From the NCBI RefSeq assembly GCF_009932555.1, contig NZ_BLJO01000001.1, forward strand, positions 312,472-376,471: DNA of 64,000 nucleotides. Reading direction: 5' to 3'. Positions 13,605-23,273 of the stretch are shown here, one piece after another. The DNA is from Steroidobacter agaridevorans. Lineage in GTDB: Bacteria > Pseudomonadota > Gammaproteobacteria > Steroidobacterales > Steroidobacteraceae. How positions within the stretch are numbered: the first letter of the stretch is position 1; each line of letters opens with the position of its first letter. Made by a program: the position numbers and the translations under genes. Under the pieces are notes generated by a model, which had not been told where the DNA came from, searched no databases, and saw only the letters and a list, made by a program, of their open reading frames with translations.

Positions 13605-14813
13605 ATGACGGTGCCCAATCTACGCCATCTGCAGGCGTTCCATGAAGTCATGACGAGTGGCAGCATCAGCGCGGCGTCGCTCAGAATGCATTTAACGCAA
13701 TCGGCGCTCACTCAAGCGATCGCTGCGATCGAACGTTACTTCAATGCTCCCCTGTTCACACGCAGCCCGTATGGCATGCGCCCGACGCCGGCGGGAACCG
13801 CCTGCGCCGAGCGCGTCGAGCGAGCGCTGAGACAATTGCGCGATGGGATTCAGGAACTGGCCGGCTCGGACATGAATGCCGCCCGACGCGAGCAATTGTT
13901 CCGACGGATCAGCGCTCCGCAGCTGAGCTCGTTGATCAAGCTGGTCGAGTTTCGCAATTTCACGCACGCCGCGCGCGCCACCGGCGTGTCACAGCCGACC
14001 ATGCATCGCGCGGCCCGCACTTTGGAACGGCTGCTCGATGCGCAGCTGTTCGAGAAAACCAGCTATGGCGTCGTTCCCACTCGCGAAGCGGAAAAGCTGT
14101 CTCGCCGCGCGCATCTCGCGTTCGTGGAAATTGCTCAGGCACGCGCCGATATCGACGCGCTGCATGGGCGTGAAACAGGCCGCACTGTCATTGGCTCCAT
14201 GCCGCTGTCTCGCAGCTTCCTCGTTCCCAACGCGCTCATTCGGTTTACGCGCGAACATACCGAGCACGCCGTCTCCATCATGGAAGGCACTTACGAGCAT
14301 TTGCTCGGCGCGCTGCAGTCGGGTCAGGCCGATTTCCTCGTCGGCGCGCTGCGTGACATCCGCGTGAGCGGCGGCATCGTGCAGGAACATTTGTTCGACG
14401 ATCCATTGTCCATCGTGGTCGGCGCCGGGCATCCACTGGCGAAGAAGCGCAAGCTGACCGCGACCGACCTGGCGAGTCATCCATGGATCGCGCCGCGCGC
14501 CACTTCGCCGCTCAGAGCGCATTTCGAAGCACTGTTCAAAGACATGGGCATCGAGCCGCCGCAGCGTTTTATCGAATGCAATTCACTCGGCGCGGCGCGC
14601 GCCTTCCTGATGGGCGGCAATCACATGATGCTGTCGTCGATCAATCAAGTTCACTATGAGCTGGAAGCGGGCATGCTGGTATGCCTGCCCCACCCCGGCG
14701 GCAAGGTGATGCGACGGATCGGACTGACGGTGCGGGATGATTGGCGCCCGACGCAGGCGCAGGCGCGCTTGCTGACGATCGTGCGCGAGACGGCGAATCA
14801 GCTCAGTCGATAG
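13605..14813 (+). CDS. LysR-type regulator with two N-terminal HTH domains, probable lig regulator
   Basis: 402 aa, about 100 longer than a normal LysR protein. A first winged HTH (about residues 6-63: SISAASLRMHLTQSALTQAI, LFTRSPYGMRPTPAG) is followed by a second (about 104-163: NFTHAARATGVSQPTMHRAA, LFEKTSYGVVPT) and then one LysR substrate-binding domain (about 190-400). Each HTH keeps its own recognition helix and wing, so this is a true duplication of the DNA-binding unit. The start ATG at 13605 gives MTVPNLRHLQAF; the frame is open upstream through site B. The matching boxes upstream of ligK and in its own promoter point to control of the lig operon and transporter. Confidence 0.9.
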   Translation: MTVPNLRHLQAFHEVMTSGSISAASLRMHLTQSALTQAIAAIERYFNAPLFTRSPYGMRPTPAGTACAERVERALRQLRDGIQELAGSDMNAARREQLFRRISAPQLSSLIKLVEFRNFTHAARATGVSQPTMHRAARTLERLLDAQLFEKTSYGVVPTREAEKLSRRAHLAFVEIAQARADIDALHGRETGRTVIGSMPLSRSFLVPNALIRFTREHTEHAVSIMEGTYEHLLGALQSGQADFLVGALRDIRVSGGIVQEHLFDDPLSIVVGAGHPLAKKRKLTATDLASHPWIAPRATSPLRAHFEALFKDMGIEPPQRFIECNSLGAARAFLMGGNHMMLSSINQVHYELEAGMLVCLPHPGGKVMRRIGLTVRDDWRPTQAQARLLTIVRETANQLSR

Positions 14814-14853
14814 ACGGCGGAGCGGCTCAACGCCGCCCCGCCCTTGCATCTCG

Positions 14854-16947
14854 TCAGAACTTGTAGCCCACGCCCAGCTCGTAATTGCGAGGCGCAGCGT
14901 AGTAGCCGACCTGATACAAGCTGGTGATGTACTTCTCGTCGGTGATGTTGCGAACATTCGCGCGCACGTGCAGCTTGTCCGTGACATCCCAACGTGCAAA
15001 CGCATTCAACGTCGCATAGCTGTCCTGCCGGATGATCACGTTGGTGTATTCATCCAGCTTGGAGATATCGCTCTGCCAGCGGCCGTTGATTCCGAATGAA
15101 ACCGCCGTGAAGCTCGGCAACTGCGCGGTCAGCGAGAGGTTGGCGGTCCGACGCGGCACCCACTCGTAGATGTCCTCGCCTTGCGAGCCTTCGAGCTGCA
15201 GTGACGTGTAGCCGAAGACCAGATCGACGTGCTGGCTCAGGCGGCCGACGACTTCCAGCTCGATGCCCTTGGAATTCACATCGACGCCTTCGTAGTAGTA
15301 CTGCCCGCCATCGCTCATGCCGGCGAACGTCGCGAGATCCTCCTGCTCCGCCTTGAACAGCGCCACCGTCGCCAGCACCCGCTTCTCCAGCAACTCGGCT
15401 TTCACGCCGATCTCGTAGTTCAGGCCTTTCGATGCGACCAGATACTGGCCATCGATGTCGTATTGATCCTGGGGCTGATAGATATCGGAGTAGCTGCCGT
15501 AAAGCATCAGCTGATCGAGCACCTGATACGTGAGGCCGGCGTACGGACTGATCTCGCTTTCGGTCTGATCGAACGCCACTGCGCCGCTCAGACTGCCGTC
15601 GCGATGATATTCGGCGTAGTTGAAGCCGACGATGCCTTTCAGCTTGTCGGTGACACTCAGGCGCGTGGCGCCGAATGCGCGCTTGAGCCATTGATCGGCG
15701 AAGCTGTCTGTCTCCACCGGTCCCCAGGTGGGCTCGTCGAAGGCATTGCCCGGATAGGGAAAGGCCGGCAGCGCGCCCCAGCTCGGATCGTCCGGATCGG
15801 TCGGCCGGAACTCCTGGGTGTGCTCGCTGGTGCCATAACTGACGCCCACCATCGCCTCGTGCTCGCGCCCGAACAGCTCGAATCGGCCGTTCAAGGATGC
15901 TTCGAGCAAATGCGCCTCGTCCTGCGTCGGCCAGCTGCCCGGATTGCCCATCAGTCCCAGGCCCGTGTCGCGATCGATGCCCGTCTGCGTCCACGCGAAG
16001 AACAACTTGCTGTCGTCTTCGTACTTGCGATAGTTGTAAGTCAGCTTGAAATCCCACGCTTCGGCCAGCTTGAAGGTGTATTCGGCGAAGGCGGCGGTGT
16101 TCTTCGTATCCCAGAACGTCCAGTCGAGCGCGGTCGAAGCGCTGCGGCCGAATTCGGCCTGCGATCCATCGGCATATGCCAGCACGAGCGCGCCCCACAT
16201 GTTTCCATCGGTGTTCGCATCCTGATAGGAAGCGCCGAGCGTCAACGTGGAACGCTCGCCGAGCTGGCCGTCGATGACGCCATAAACAAACGTTCGATCG
16301 TTGCTGAGGCCGCGCACATAGGAGTCCTGCTCTTCGCTCGCCACCACGACGCGACCGGCCCATTTGCCGTCGGCGGTAAACGGCGTCGAGTAGTCGGCTT
16401 CGACGCGCCGGCGATCCCACGAGCCCGCGCTCACATCGATGCTGCCGCGAGCGTCGTTCGTCGGACGTTTGCGAACGTAGTTGATCGTGCCGGCCGAGTT
16501 GCCGACGCCGGTGAGCAAGCCGTTCGCGCCGCGGATGACTTCCAACTTCTCATAACCGAAGGTGTCCATCGCGCCGGTGACGATGCCCCAGTCATTCGGC
16601 AGGCCCACGCCGTCGATCTGCGTGTTCTTGATCTCGAAGCCGCGCGCCATGTAGTTGGTGCGGTTGGTTTCCCATTGTTCGACGTTGATGCCGGTGGCGA
16701 GCCGCAGGGCGTCGTTGATGTTGTCGGCGCCGAACCGGTCCATCTGCTCGCTGGTGACCACGCTGATGGATTGCGGCGTATCGGCAATGTCCAGGTCGAG
16801 ACCGGTGGCGCCCTTGCTGACGCGGTCGTCGCGCTTGGCGGTGATCAGCACCGTCTCGAGCGTCTGCCCGGAAAAATCCTGCGCGTGTACGACACCGCTT
16901 GCAGCAGCGACGGACAGCGCTACTGCCTTCCTCAACGAAATTCCCAT
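14854..16947 (-). CDS. TonB-dependent siderophore-type receptor
   Basis: 697 aa. A signal peptide (about residues 1-22, ending VVHAQ) is followed by a short TonB-box region (LETVLITA), a plug domain with DTPQSISVVTSEQMDRFG and LEVIRGANGLLTGVGNSAGTINYVRKRP (typical of ferric-siderophore receptors), and a 22-strand barrel ending in the outer-membrane signature GVGYKF. Imports a chelated metal or similar ligand. No siderophore biosynthesis genes lie nearby. It is convergent with the LysR gene; the 40-bp space has a GC hairpin without a T-run. Confidence 0.9.
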   Translation of the reverse strand: MGISLRKAVALSVAAASGVVHAQDFSGQTLETVLITAKRDDRVSKGATGLDLDIADTPQSISVVTSEQMDRFGADNINDALRLATGINVEQWETNRTNYMARGFEIKNTQIDGVGLPNDWGIVTGAMDTFGYEKLEVIRGANGLLTGVGNSAGTINYVRKRPTNDARGSIDVSAGSWDRRRVEADYSTPFTADGKWAGRVVVASEEQDSYVRGLSNDRTFVYGVIDGQLGERSTLTLGASYQDANTDGNMWGALVLAYADGSQAEFGRSASTALDWTFWDTKNTAAFAEYTFKLAEAWDFKLTYNYRKYEDDSKLFFAWTQTGIDRDTGLGLMGNPGSWPTQDEAHLLEASLNGRFELFGREHEAMVGVSYGTSEHTQEFRPTDPDDPSWGALPAFPYPGNAFDEPTWGPVETDSFADQWLKRAFGATRLSVTDKLKGIVGFNYAEYHRDGSLSGAVAFDQTESEISPYAGLTYQVLDQLMLYGSYSDIYQPQDQYDIDGQYLVASKGLNYEIGVKAELLEKRVLATVALFKAEQEDLATFAGMSDGGQYYYEGVDVNSKGIELEVVGRLSQHVDLVFGYTSLQLEGSQGEDIYEWVPRRTANLSLTAQLPSFTAVSFGINGRWQSDISKLDEYTNVIIRQDSYATLNAFARWDVTDKLHVRANVRNITDEKYITSLYQVGYYAAPRNYELGVGYKF

Positions 16948-17030
16948 GTCACTCTCCCAGCTTCTAGATTCTTTGGCTGGCTGGGTTCGAGTGAACCGCT
17001 TGCTGGCTTGGATCGGCGCAGTCTAACGCA

Positions 17031-17486
17031 TCAGCGGCGCGCGACGAAGAATGCTCTGAGCATGGCGGCACATTCCTCCGCCCGCACGCCGGATTCACAT
17101 TCGAGCCGATGGTTCAGCGCCGTGTGCTGCGTGATATTGAAGATGGAGCCGGACGCGCCGGCCCGCGGGTCGGTCGCTGCGTACACCAAGCGCTTCACGC
17201 GAGCATGAACCATCGCGCCCGCGCACATGGCGCAGGGCTCGAGCGTAACGTACAGCGTCGTATCCAACAGTCGATAGGTAGAAAGGTGCTGGGCCGCCGC
17301 CCGCATGGCGACGATCTCGGCATGCGCGGTCGGATCGTTGGTGCTGATGGGGCGATTCCAGCCTTCGCCGACGATCACCCCGTCCTTGACGACCACCGCC
17401 CCGACCGGCACCTCGCCGGCGCGTTCAGCTTCACGCGCGAGCTCGATCGCTCGCGCCATGAAGACAGCATCGGCATCAGACGCCAT
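17031..17486 (-). CDS. tadA: tRNA-specific adenosine deaminase
   Basis: 151-aa zinc deaminase converting A34 of tRNA-Arg(ACG) to inosine. Zinc and catalytic residues are visible: H55-A-E57 (DPTAHAEIVAM) and P84-C85-A-M-C88 (LEPCAMCAGAM). Also FNITQHTALNHRLECESGV near the end, as in E. coli TadA. Its start overlaps the stop of the carbonic anhydrase gene by 11 bases. Confidence 0.95.
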   Translation of the reverse strand: MASDADAVFMARAIELAREAERAGEVPVGAVVVKDGVIVGEGWNRPISTNDPTAHAEIVAMRAAAQHLSTYRLLDTTLYVTLEPCAMCAGAMVHARVKRLVYAATDPRAGASGSIFNITQHTALNHRLECESGVRAEECAAMLRAFFVARR

Positions 17487-18093
17487 CGAAGAATTCGACC
17501 ACGCCCGTTTCGAGGGAATATTCGGCGCCGACCACCATCAGGCCTTCGTGCCGGATCAGATTCTCCAGCAGCGCCGAGCCGTGGCGTAAATGATCGACCG
17601 ACGCCCGCACATTCGAGCGCACGGCGTGGCCCACCAGCGTCTGCAGATCGTTCTTGAGCTCGGTGCGCATCAGGCCTTCGACGGAAGGCCGCACGCGATC
17701 GACGATGGAGCGCAGATTGAGCGACTGATTTTCCGCCGGGCGTTGCAGCTCTTCGATGGTCGCGAGCACGGCGCCACAGCGGGAATGGCCGAGCACCACG
17801 ACCAGACGAGTGTTGAAGCGCGAAGCTGCGAACTCGACGCTGCCGACCTGCGACGGCGCGACGACATTGCCGGCGACGCGAATTACGAACAAATCGCCGA
17901 GCCCCTGATCGAACACGATCTCGGCCGGCACCCGTGCATCCGAGCAGCCCAGGATGATGGCAAACGGCGATTGTTCCTGCGTCAGCTCCACGCCGCGTGC
18001 GAGGTGTAGCTGCGTTTCACCGCTGCCGAGACTGGCCACAAAGCGACGGTTGCCGTCGCGCAAGCGCTGCAGGGATTCTTGAGCCGAGATCAT
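17476..18093 (-). CDS. beta-class carbonic anhydrase
   Basis: 205 aa; reversible CO2 hydration. Zinc ligands C50, H103 and C106 and the Asp/Arg dyad D52/R54 are visible in LGCSDARVPAE and VLGHSRCGAV. Cytosolic, no signal peptide. Overlaps tadA downstream, so the two are probably co-transcribed. Confidence 0.94.
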   Translation of the reverse strand: MISAQESLQRLRDGNRRFVASLGSGETQLHLARGVELTQEQSPFAIILGCSDARVPAEIVFDQGLGDLFVIRVAGNVVAPSQVGSVEFAASRFNTRLVVVLGHSRCGAVLATIEELQRPAENQSLNLRSIVDRVRPSVEGLMRTELKNDLQTLVGHAVRSNVRASVDHLRHGSALLENLIRHEGLMVVGAEYSLETGVVEFFDGV

Positions 18094-18176
18094 TCGTTCA
18101 CGCCCTCCGGGCCGGTCGACACCGGCTGATTTCGTTATTCGGGTCGGAGATTGTAGCGCGTGCGCGCCGGGACTTC

Positions 18177-18800
18177 TTAGCTCAATCCGCTCTCAGTGCT
18201 ACGGGGAAATAGCTTCTGGAGCACGTCGCGATAAATGCCTTCTAGCAGCGCCGGCGAGGCAATTTGCTCGGTGACGCTGCGAAACGCGCTACCCTCCGAC
18301 AGCACGGTCACGAACTCGACGCGCGCGGCCGCCTCTTCCTCGGAAAGCTCTGGATAATTGCCGCGGACCAGCTCCACCGCCTGCCCACGAAGGCGCCGGT
18401 CGGCTGCGCGCACGATTTCGGCGACCGCCGGATTGCGAGTCGCCTCCGCTGTGATTTCCAGCAGCAGGACGCGCTCGCACCGTTCCTCGTCGGAGGCATC
18501 GACATGACGGCGATTGGCAAAGCGGGCCGCGAAATCGATCTGTTTCTCGCCATCCACCATCCATTCCAGCCGCCGGGCGACGATGCGCTCGACGATGGCG
18601 TGGACGATGGCTTCCTTGCTGGGAAAGTAGCGATAGATTTGCCCGACACTCATCTGAGCCTCGGCCGCGATCTGCCCCATGCTGGCGCCGTGGAAGCCAT
18701 GGCGGACCACGCAGACACGCGCCGCGGAAACAATTTGATCGCGCCGGAGTTGGTCCCGCAACTCTTTGACCGGACGCTTCTTTTCCTTCGGCACAGACAT
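18177..18800 (-). CDS. TetR-family repressor of the RND pump
   Basis: 207 aa. Strongly basic N-terminus, then a TetR HTH (about residues 22-60: RVCVVRHGFHGASMGQIAAE, VGQIYRYFPSKEAIVHAIVER). The C-terminal ligand domain is divergent, as usual. Start taken as the ATG at 18800; a GTG two codons upstream is possible. Divergent from the efflux operon, with a palindrome in the shared spacer that fits its operator, so it probably represses the pump and is induced by a pump substrate. Confidence 0.88.
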   Translation of the reverse strand: MSVPKEKKRPVKELRDQLRRDQIVSAARVCVVRHGFHGASMGQIAAEAQMSVGQIYRYFPSKEAIVHAIVERIVARRLEWMVDGEKQIDFAARFANRRHVDASDEERCERVLLLEITAEATRNPAVAEIVRAADRRLRGQAVELVRGNYPELSEEEAAARVEFVTVLSEGSAFRSVTEQIASPALLEGIYRDVLQKLFPRSTESGLS

Positions 18801-18858
18801 GTTCACATTGTTTTCACAATTGCACCCTGGGCGTTTGCCTCCGGGCTCGGCATAATGG

Positions 18859-18882
18859 TTGAGAATGAACGTTCACACTCAA
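18859..18882. promoter_or_regulatory. candidate TetR operator of the RND operon
   Basis: Near-perfect 24-bp dyad: inner TGAACGTTCA flanked at two bases by TTGAG on the left and CTCAA on the right. A second, weaker inverted repeat (ATTGT-N4-ACAAT, 18807-18820) touches the tetR start. Because the main dyad covers the TTG and ATG codons at 18859 and 18865, it argues that the pump protein really starts at the ATG at 18904. Confidence 0.65.
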
Positions 18883-18903
18883 GATCGGCCGCAGATTAGT
18901 CCA

Positions 18904-20115
18904 ATGTCTTTTAGCGTGTCCAGTCCGACGACTCCCTCCGTCTCCAAGCTCCGAGCGGGCTTTGCAATTTCGGTCGCGGCGCTGGCCCTGGTGCTCGCCG
19001 GCTGTTCGAAAGACCAGGCGGCCGGTGGCAAGCGCCCCGCCACCGAGGTGGGATTCATCACGGTTCAGCCGCAGCCGCTGGTGCTGCAATCCGAGCTCGC
19101 CGGCCGCACTACGCCTTATCTGGTGTCAGACGTGCGCCCCCAGGTCTCCGGCATCGTGAAGTTCCGGCGCTTCGAAGAAGGCACGCAGGTGAAGGCCGGC
19201 CAGGTGTTGTATGAAATCGATCCGGCGCCGTACGAAGCCGCGGCCGCCGAAGCGAAGGCCGGGCTCGCGAACGCCAAAGCGTCGGTCGATGCCACTCGTT
19301 TGAAAGCCCAGCGCTACGACGAGCTGCTGGCCATCGAAGGCGTTTCCCAACAGGAAGCCGACGACGCGCGCATGGCCTATCAGCAGGCGCTCGCCTCCGT
19401 CGCTCAGATGCAGGCGTCGCTCGCGAGTGCGCAGATCAATCTCGACTACACCAAGGTGCGCGCGCCGATCTCCGGCCGCATCGGCAAGTCGACGGTAACG
19501 CCTGGCGCGCTCGTGACGGCCAATCAGGAAACCGCGCTCGCGACGATTCGCACGCTCGATCCCATCTACGTGGACATGACTCAGTCGAGCGCCGAGCTCC
19601 TGAAGCTGCGCCGCTTGATCGGCGAGGCCGGCATGAAGTCGGGCCAGGCCAAGGTGCGCCTGAAGCTCGAAGACGGGTCGCAATACAAACAGGCGGGCAC
19701 GATCAAATTCCAGGAAGTGGCGGTCGATGAATCCACCGGCTCGGTGACCTTGCGTGCCCAGTTCCCGAATCCCGACGGCATGCTGCTGCCGGGCATGTAT
19801 GTGCGCGCGGTGCTCGATCAAGCGGTCAGCACTACTGCGATCCTCGCGCCTCAGCAAGGCATTACTCGCGATGTGAAAGGCAACGCGACCGCGCTGGTGC
19901 TCAGCGCAGATAACAAGGTCGAGCAGCGCACGCTGGTCGCGGAACGAGCCATCGGCGATCGCTGGCTGATCAGCAACGGCCTGGCCGAAGGCGATCGCTT
20001 GATCGTCGAAGGCACCAGCAAGGTTCGCGTCGGCGACACCGTCAATCCGGTGGATGTGGGCTCGGGTACCAAAGCAGCGTCCGCTGAAGCCGCCTCCCCC
20101 ACCTCCGGAGGCTGA
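18904..20115 (+). CDS. RND efflux periplasmic adaptor (membrane fusion) lipoprotein
   Basis: 403 aa. Signal peptide with lipobox ALVLAGC places the mature lipidated Cys at about residue 34. Then comes the adaptor order: beta-barrel and lipoyl halves (SDVRPQVSGIVKFRRFEEGT, GQVLYEIDPAPYEA), alpha-hairpin (about 90-170), lipoyl return (INLDYTKVRAPISGRIGKS) and membrane-proximal domain. It links the inner-membrane pump to the outer-membrane channel, like AcrA/MexA. Start at 18904 chosen because the upstream candidates lie in the operator. Three bases separate it from the pump gene. Confidence 0.92.
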   Translation: MSFSVSSPTTPSVSKLRAGFAISVAALALVLAGCSKDQAAGGKRPATEVGFITVQPQPLVLQSELAGRTTPYLVSDVRPQVSGIVKFRRFEEGTQVKAGQVLYEIDPAPYEAAAAEAKAGLANAKASVDATRLKAQRYDELLAIEGVSQQEADDARMAYQQALASVAQMQASLASAQINLDYTKVRAPISGRIGKSTVTPGALVTANQETALATIRTLDPIYVDMTQSSAELLKLRRLIGEAGMKSGQAKVRLKLEDGSQYKQAGTIKFQEVAVDESTGSVTLRAQFPNPDGMLLPGMYVRAVLDQAVSTTAILAPQQGITRDVKGNATALVLSADNKVEQRTLVAERAIGDRWLISNGLAEGDRLIVEGTSKVRVGDTVNPVDVGSGTKAASAEAASPTSGG

Positions 20116-20117
20116 TC

Positions 20118-23100
20118 ATGCTCGCCAAATTTTTCGTCGGGCGCCCCATCTTTGCGTGGGTGATCGCCATCGTCATCATGTTGGCCGGCACGGCGGCGAT
20201 CACCACGCTGCCGGTCGCTCAATATCCGGACGTCGCGCCGCCGACCGTCGCCATCAACGCGACGTATATCGGCGCTTCGGCGGAGACGGTCGAAAACAGC
20301 GTCACGCAGATCATCGAGCAGCAGCTCACCGGTCTCGACGGCCTGCTGTATTTCTCGTCGTCGAGCAGCTCGAACGGTCAATCCAGCATTCAAGTCACTT
20401 TCGAGCAAGGCACCAATCCGGATACGGCGCAGGTGCAGGTTCAGAACAAGGTGCAACAGGCGCTGCCGCGTCTGCCCTCCTCGGTCCAGCAACAAGGCGT
20501 CAACGTCACCAAGTCGCAGAATGACTTTCTGATGATCGTGGCGGTCTCGGACCTGACCGATACCGCTCACGCCAGCGACCTCGCCGACTTCCTCGTCAGC
20601 AACATGCAGGATCCGATCGCCCGCGTGCACGGCGTCGGCGGCGTGCAGGTGTTCGGCGCGCAGTATGCGATGCGCATCTGGCTCGATCCCAACAAGCTGC
20701 TTTCCTACAACCTCATGCCCAGCGATGTGCGCTCGGCCATCGAATCGCAGAACACCCAGGTGTCGGCGGGCAAGATCGGCGGCATGCCATCGGCCCCCGA
20801 ACAGCAGCTCAATGCGACCGTGACGGCGCAGTCGAAGCTGCAAACGCCGGATCAATTCCGCGCCATCATCGTCAAGCACGATCCCAGCGGCGCGACTGTA
20901 AGGCTCGGCGATGTCGCGCGTGTCGAGCTCGGCAGCGAAAGTTACGATGCCGTGCCTCGTGCGAACGCCCATCCCGCGTCGGGTCTCGCGGTGAAACTCG
21001 CCCCCGGTGCAAACGCACTCACCACTGCCGAAGGCGTCCGCCAGGTGGTTGAGGAATTGAAGTCCGCCCTGCCGCAGGGCTACGCAGTTTCGTTCCCTCG
21101 CGACAGCACGGCGTTCATCAAGATCTCCATCGAGGAAGTGGTGAAGACGCTGGTCGAAGCCATCGTCCTGGTGGTCATCGTGATGTTCGTGTTCCTGCAG
21201 AACTGGCGCGCGACATTGATTCCCGCGATCGCCGTGCCGGTCGTGCTGCTCGGCACGTTCGGCGTGCTGGAGGTGTTCGGATATTCCATCAACACCTTGA
21301 CCATGTTCGCGATGGTGCTGTCCATCGGTCTGCTGGTGGACGACGCCATCGTGGTGGTGGAAAACGTCGAGCGCATCATGCGCGAGGAAGGCCTCGGTCC
21401 GCGCGAGGCCACGCTGAAATCCATGGGCGAAATCACGCCCGCGCTGATCGGCATCGCAACCGTGCTGTCGGCGGTGTTCCTGCCAATGGCGTTCTTCAGC
21501 GGCTCGACCGGCGTCATCTATCGGCAGTTCTCGATCACGATCGTGTCGTCGATGCTCCTGTCCGTCGTGGTCGCGCTGATTCTCACGCCGGCGTTGTGCG
21601 CGCAGATTCTCAAGCCGCATCACGGCGAGCCGGAACATCGTGGCTTCTTCGGTTGGTTCAATCGCACCTTCGATCGGGCGGTCAATCGCTACGAGCACGG
21701 CGTCGTCAAAGTGCTCAAGCGTCCGCTGCAAGGAATGCTGGTCTTCGGCGCGATCACCCTGGTGATGGCGCTGCTGCTGCTGCGCCTGCCGACCGGCTTC
21801 CTGCCCACCGAAGATCAGGGCCAGGTGATGGTGCAATTCACGCTGCCCGCCGGCGCCTCGGTGAGCCGCACGCTCGAAGTGGCCAAGCGCATCGAGAAAC
21901 ATTTCCTCGAGACCGAGAAAGACAACGTCAACACGATGTTCACGGTGTCCGGTTTCAACTTCAGCGGCAGCGGCCAGAACGCCGGCATGGCGTTCGTCAA
22001 CCTGAAGAACTGGAAGGACCGCAAAGGCGTGAAGAACCGTGCGGACATGATCGCGCAGCGCGCGACCATGGCGCTGTCTACGGTGCGCGATGCTCAGATC
22101 TTCTCGCTCAATCCGCCGTCGATCGCCGGCCTCGGTCAATCGGGCGGTTTCGAGTTCCAGTTGCAGGCCAATGCGGGCGTCAGTCGCGAAACGCTGCGAC
22201 AGATGCGCGATCAGCTCATGGGCCTCGCGCATGCGGATGCAACGCTCACGGCGGTGCGCCTCGGCAGCTTGCCGGACACGCCGCAACTGCATATCGATGT
22301 CGATCAGGCGAAGGCCAGCTCGCTCGGCTTGTCGCTCGCCGATGTCAATACATCGCTGAGCGCCGCCTGGGCCGGCGTGTATGTGAATGACTTCATCGAC
22401 CGTGCCCGCGTCAAGCGCGTTTATATGCAAGCCGATGCGCCGTTCCGCTCGTCGCCGGAAGACCTGGCGCAGTGGTACGTGCGCAGCGAGTCCGGCACGA
22501 TGACGCCCTTCTCCGCGTTCGCGACCACCAACTGGACCTACGGTCCGGAAAATCTGAGCCGCTATAACGGTCTGGCTTCCTATTCGATCCAGGGCCAGGC
22601 CGCCCAGGGCGTCAGCTCGGGCACCGCGATGGACAAGATGGAAGAACTGGTCGGCCAGCTGCCGCCCGGCGCGGGCTTCGATTGGAGCGGCCTGTCGTAT
22701 CAGGAACGCCTGGCCGGCGGACAGAAGGCTCTGCTCTACAGCATCTCCATCCTGGTCGTGTTTCTGTGTCTCGCGGCCTTGTATGAAAGCTGGTCGGTGC
22801 CGCTGTCGGTGATGCTCGTGATTCCGCTCGGCGTCATCGGCGCCGTGCTCGGCGCGACGCTGCGTGGCCTGGAGAACGATGTGTACTTCCAGGTCGCGCT
22901 GCTGACGACCATCGGCTTGTCCGCGAAGAACGCGATTCTGATCGTGGAGTTCGCCGAAGCGGCGTACTTACGGGGCACGGGCTTGGTGGATGCAGCCATC
23001 GAAGCTGCGCGCTTGCGCTTGCGCCCCATCATCATGACGTCGCTGGCGTTCGTCGCGGGCGTGATGCCACTTGCCGTGTCGACCGGCGCGGGCGCGAACA

Positions 23101-23273
23101 GCCGCATTTCCATCGGCACCGGCGTGGTCGGCGGCACGTTGACCGCGACCGTTCTCGCCATCTTCCTGGTGCCTTTGTTCTTCGTTCTGGTCCGCAAGCT
23201 GTTCAAGGATCGCCCGGTCACCGCACCGGCGCCCGAAGGTGGCGTGCAGAGCGAAGGAGCTCAACATGCGTAA
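20118..23273 (+). CDS. HAE1-family RND efflux transporter (AcrB/MexB-like)
   Basis: 1051-aa proton-driven multidrug pump. Seen: N-terminal FFVGRPIFAWVIAIVIMLAG, YPDVAPPTVAINATYIGASA, the TM4 proton-relay pair in SIGLLVDDAIVVVENVERIM, and the second-half SAKNAILIVEFAEA. Twelve membrane segments in two sets with large periplasmic loops after TM1 and TM7. Full length for the family (about 1040-1050). It overlaps the outer-membrane factor gene by eight bases. Exports hydrophobic or amphipathic compounds; substrate unknown. Confidence 0.95.
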   Translation: MLAKFFVGRPIFAWVIAIVIMLAGTAAITTLPVAQYPDVAPPTVAINATYIGASAETVENSVTQIIEQQLTGLDGLLYFSSSSSSNGQSSIQVTFEQGTNPDTAQVQVQNKVQQALPRLPSSVQQQGVNVTKSQNDFLMIVAVSDLTDTAHASDLADFLVSNMQDPIARVHGVGGVQVFGAQYAMRIWLDPNKLLSYNLMPSDVRSAIESQNTQVSAGKIGGMPSAPEQQLNATVTAQSKLQTPDQFRAIIVKHDPSGATVRLGDVARVELGSESYDAVPRANAHPASGLAVKLAPGANALTTAEGVRQVVEELKSALPQGYAVSFPRDSTAFIKISIEEVVKTLVEAIVLVVIVMFVFLQNWRATLIPAIAVPVVLLGTFGVLEVFGYSINTLTMFAMVLSIGLLVDDAIVVVENVERIMREEGLGPREATLKSMGEITPALIGIATVLSAVFLPMAFFSGSTGVIYRQFSITIVSSMLLSVVVALILTPALCAQILKPHHGEPEHRGFFGWFNRTFDRAVNRYEHGVVKVLKRPLQGMLVFGAITLVMALLLLRLPTGFLPTEDQGQVMVQFTLPAGASVSRTLEVAKRIEKHFLETEKDNVNTMFTVSGFNFSGSGQNAGMAFVNLKNWKDRKGVKNRADMIAQRATMALSTVRDAQIFSLNPPSIAGLGQSGGFEFQLQANAGVSRETLRQMRDQLMGLAHADATLTAVRLGSLPDTPQLHIDVDQAKASSLGLSLADVNTSLSAAWAGVYVNDFIDRARVKRVYMQADAPFRSSPEDLAQWYVRSESGTMTPFSAFATTNWTYGPENLSRYNGLASYSIQGQAAQGVSSGTAMDKMEELVGQLPPGAGFDWSGLSYQERLAGGQKALLYSISILVVFLCLAALYESWSVPLSVMLVIPLGVIGAVLGATLRGLENDVYFQVALLTTIGLSAKNAILIVEFAEAAYLRGTGLVDAAIEAARLRLRPIIMTSLAFVAGVMPLAVSTGAGANSRISIGTGVVGGTLTATVLAIFLVPLFFVLVRKLFKDRPVTAPAPEGGVQSEGAQHA

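Noticed and set aside
16983-16998. GGTTC-GAGT-GAACC looks like a tRNA T-arm
   Set aside because: No acceptor, D or anticodon arms can be built around it; it is only a five-base hairpin upstream of the TonB receptor gene.
19851-22430. An 859-codon open frame antisense to the RND pump gene
   Set aside because: It is His/Arg/Asp-rich with no domain, and lies wholly opposite conserved pump codons; such frames are common in high-GC DNA.
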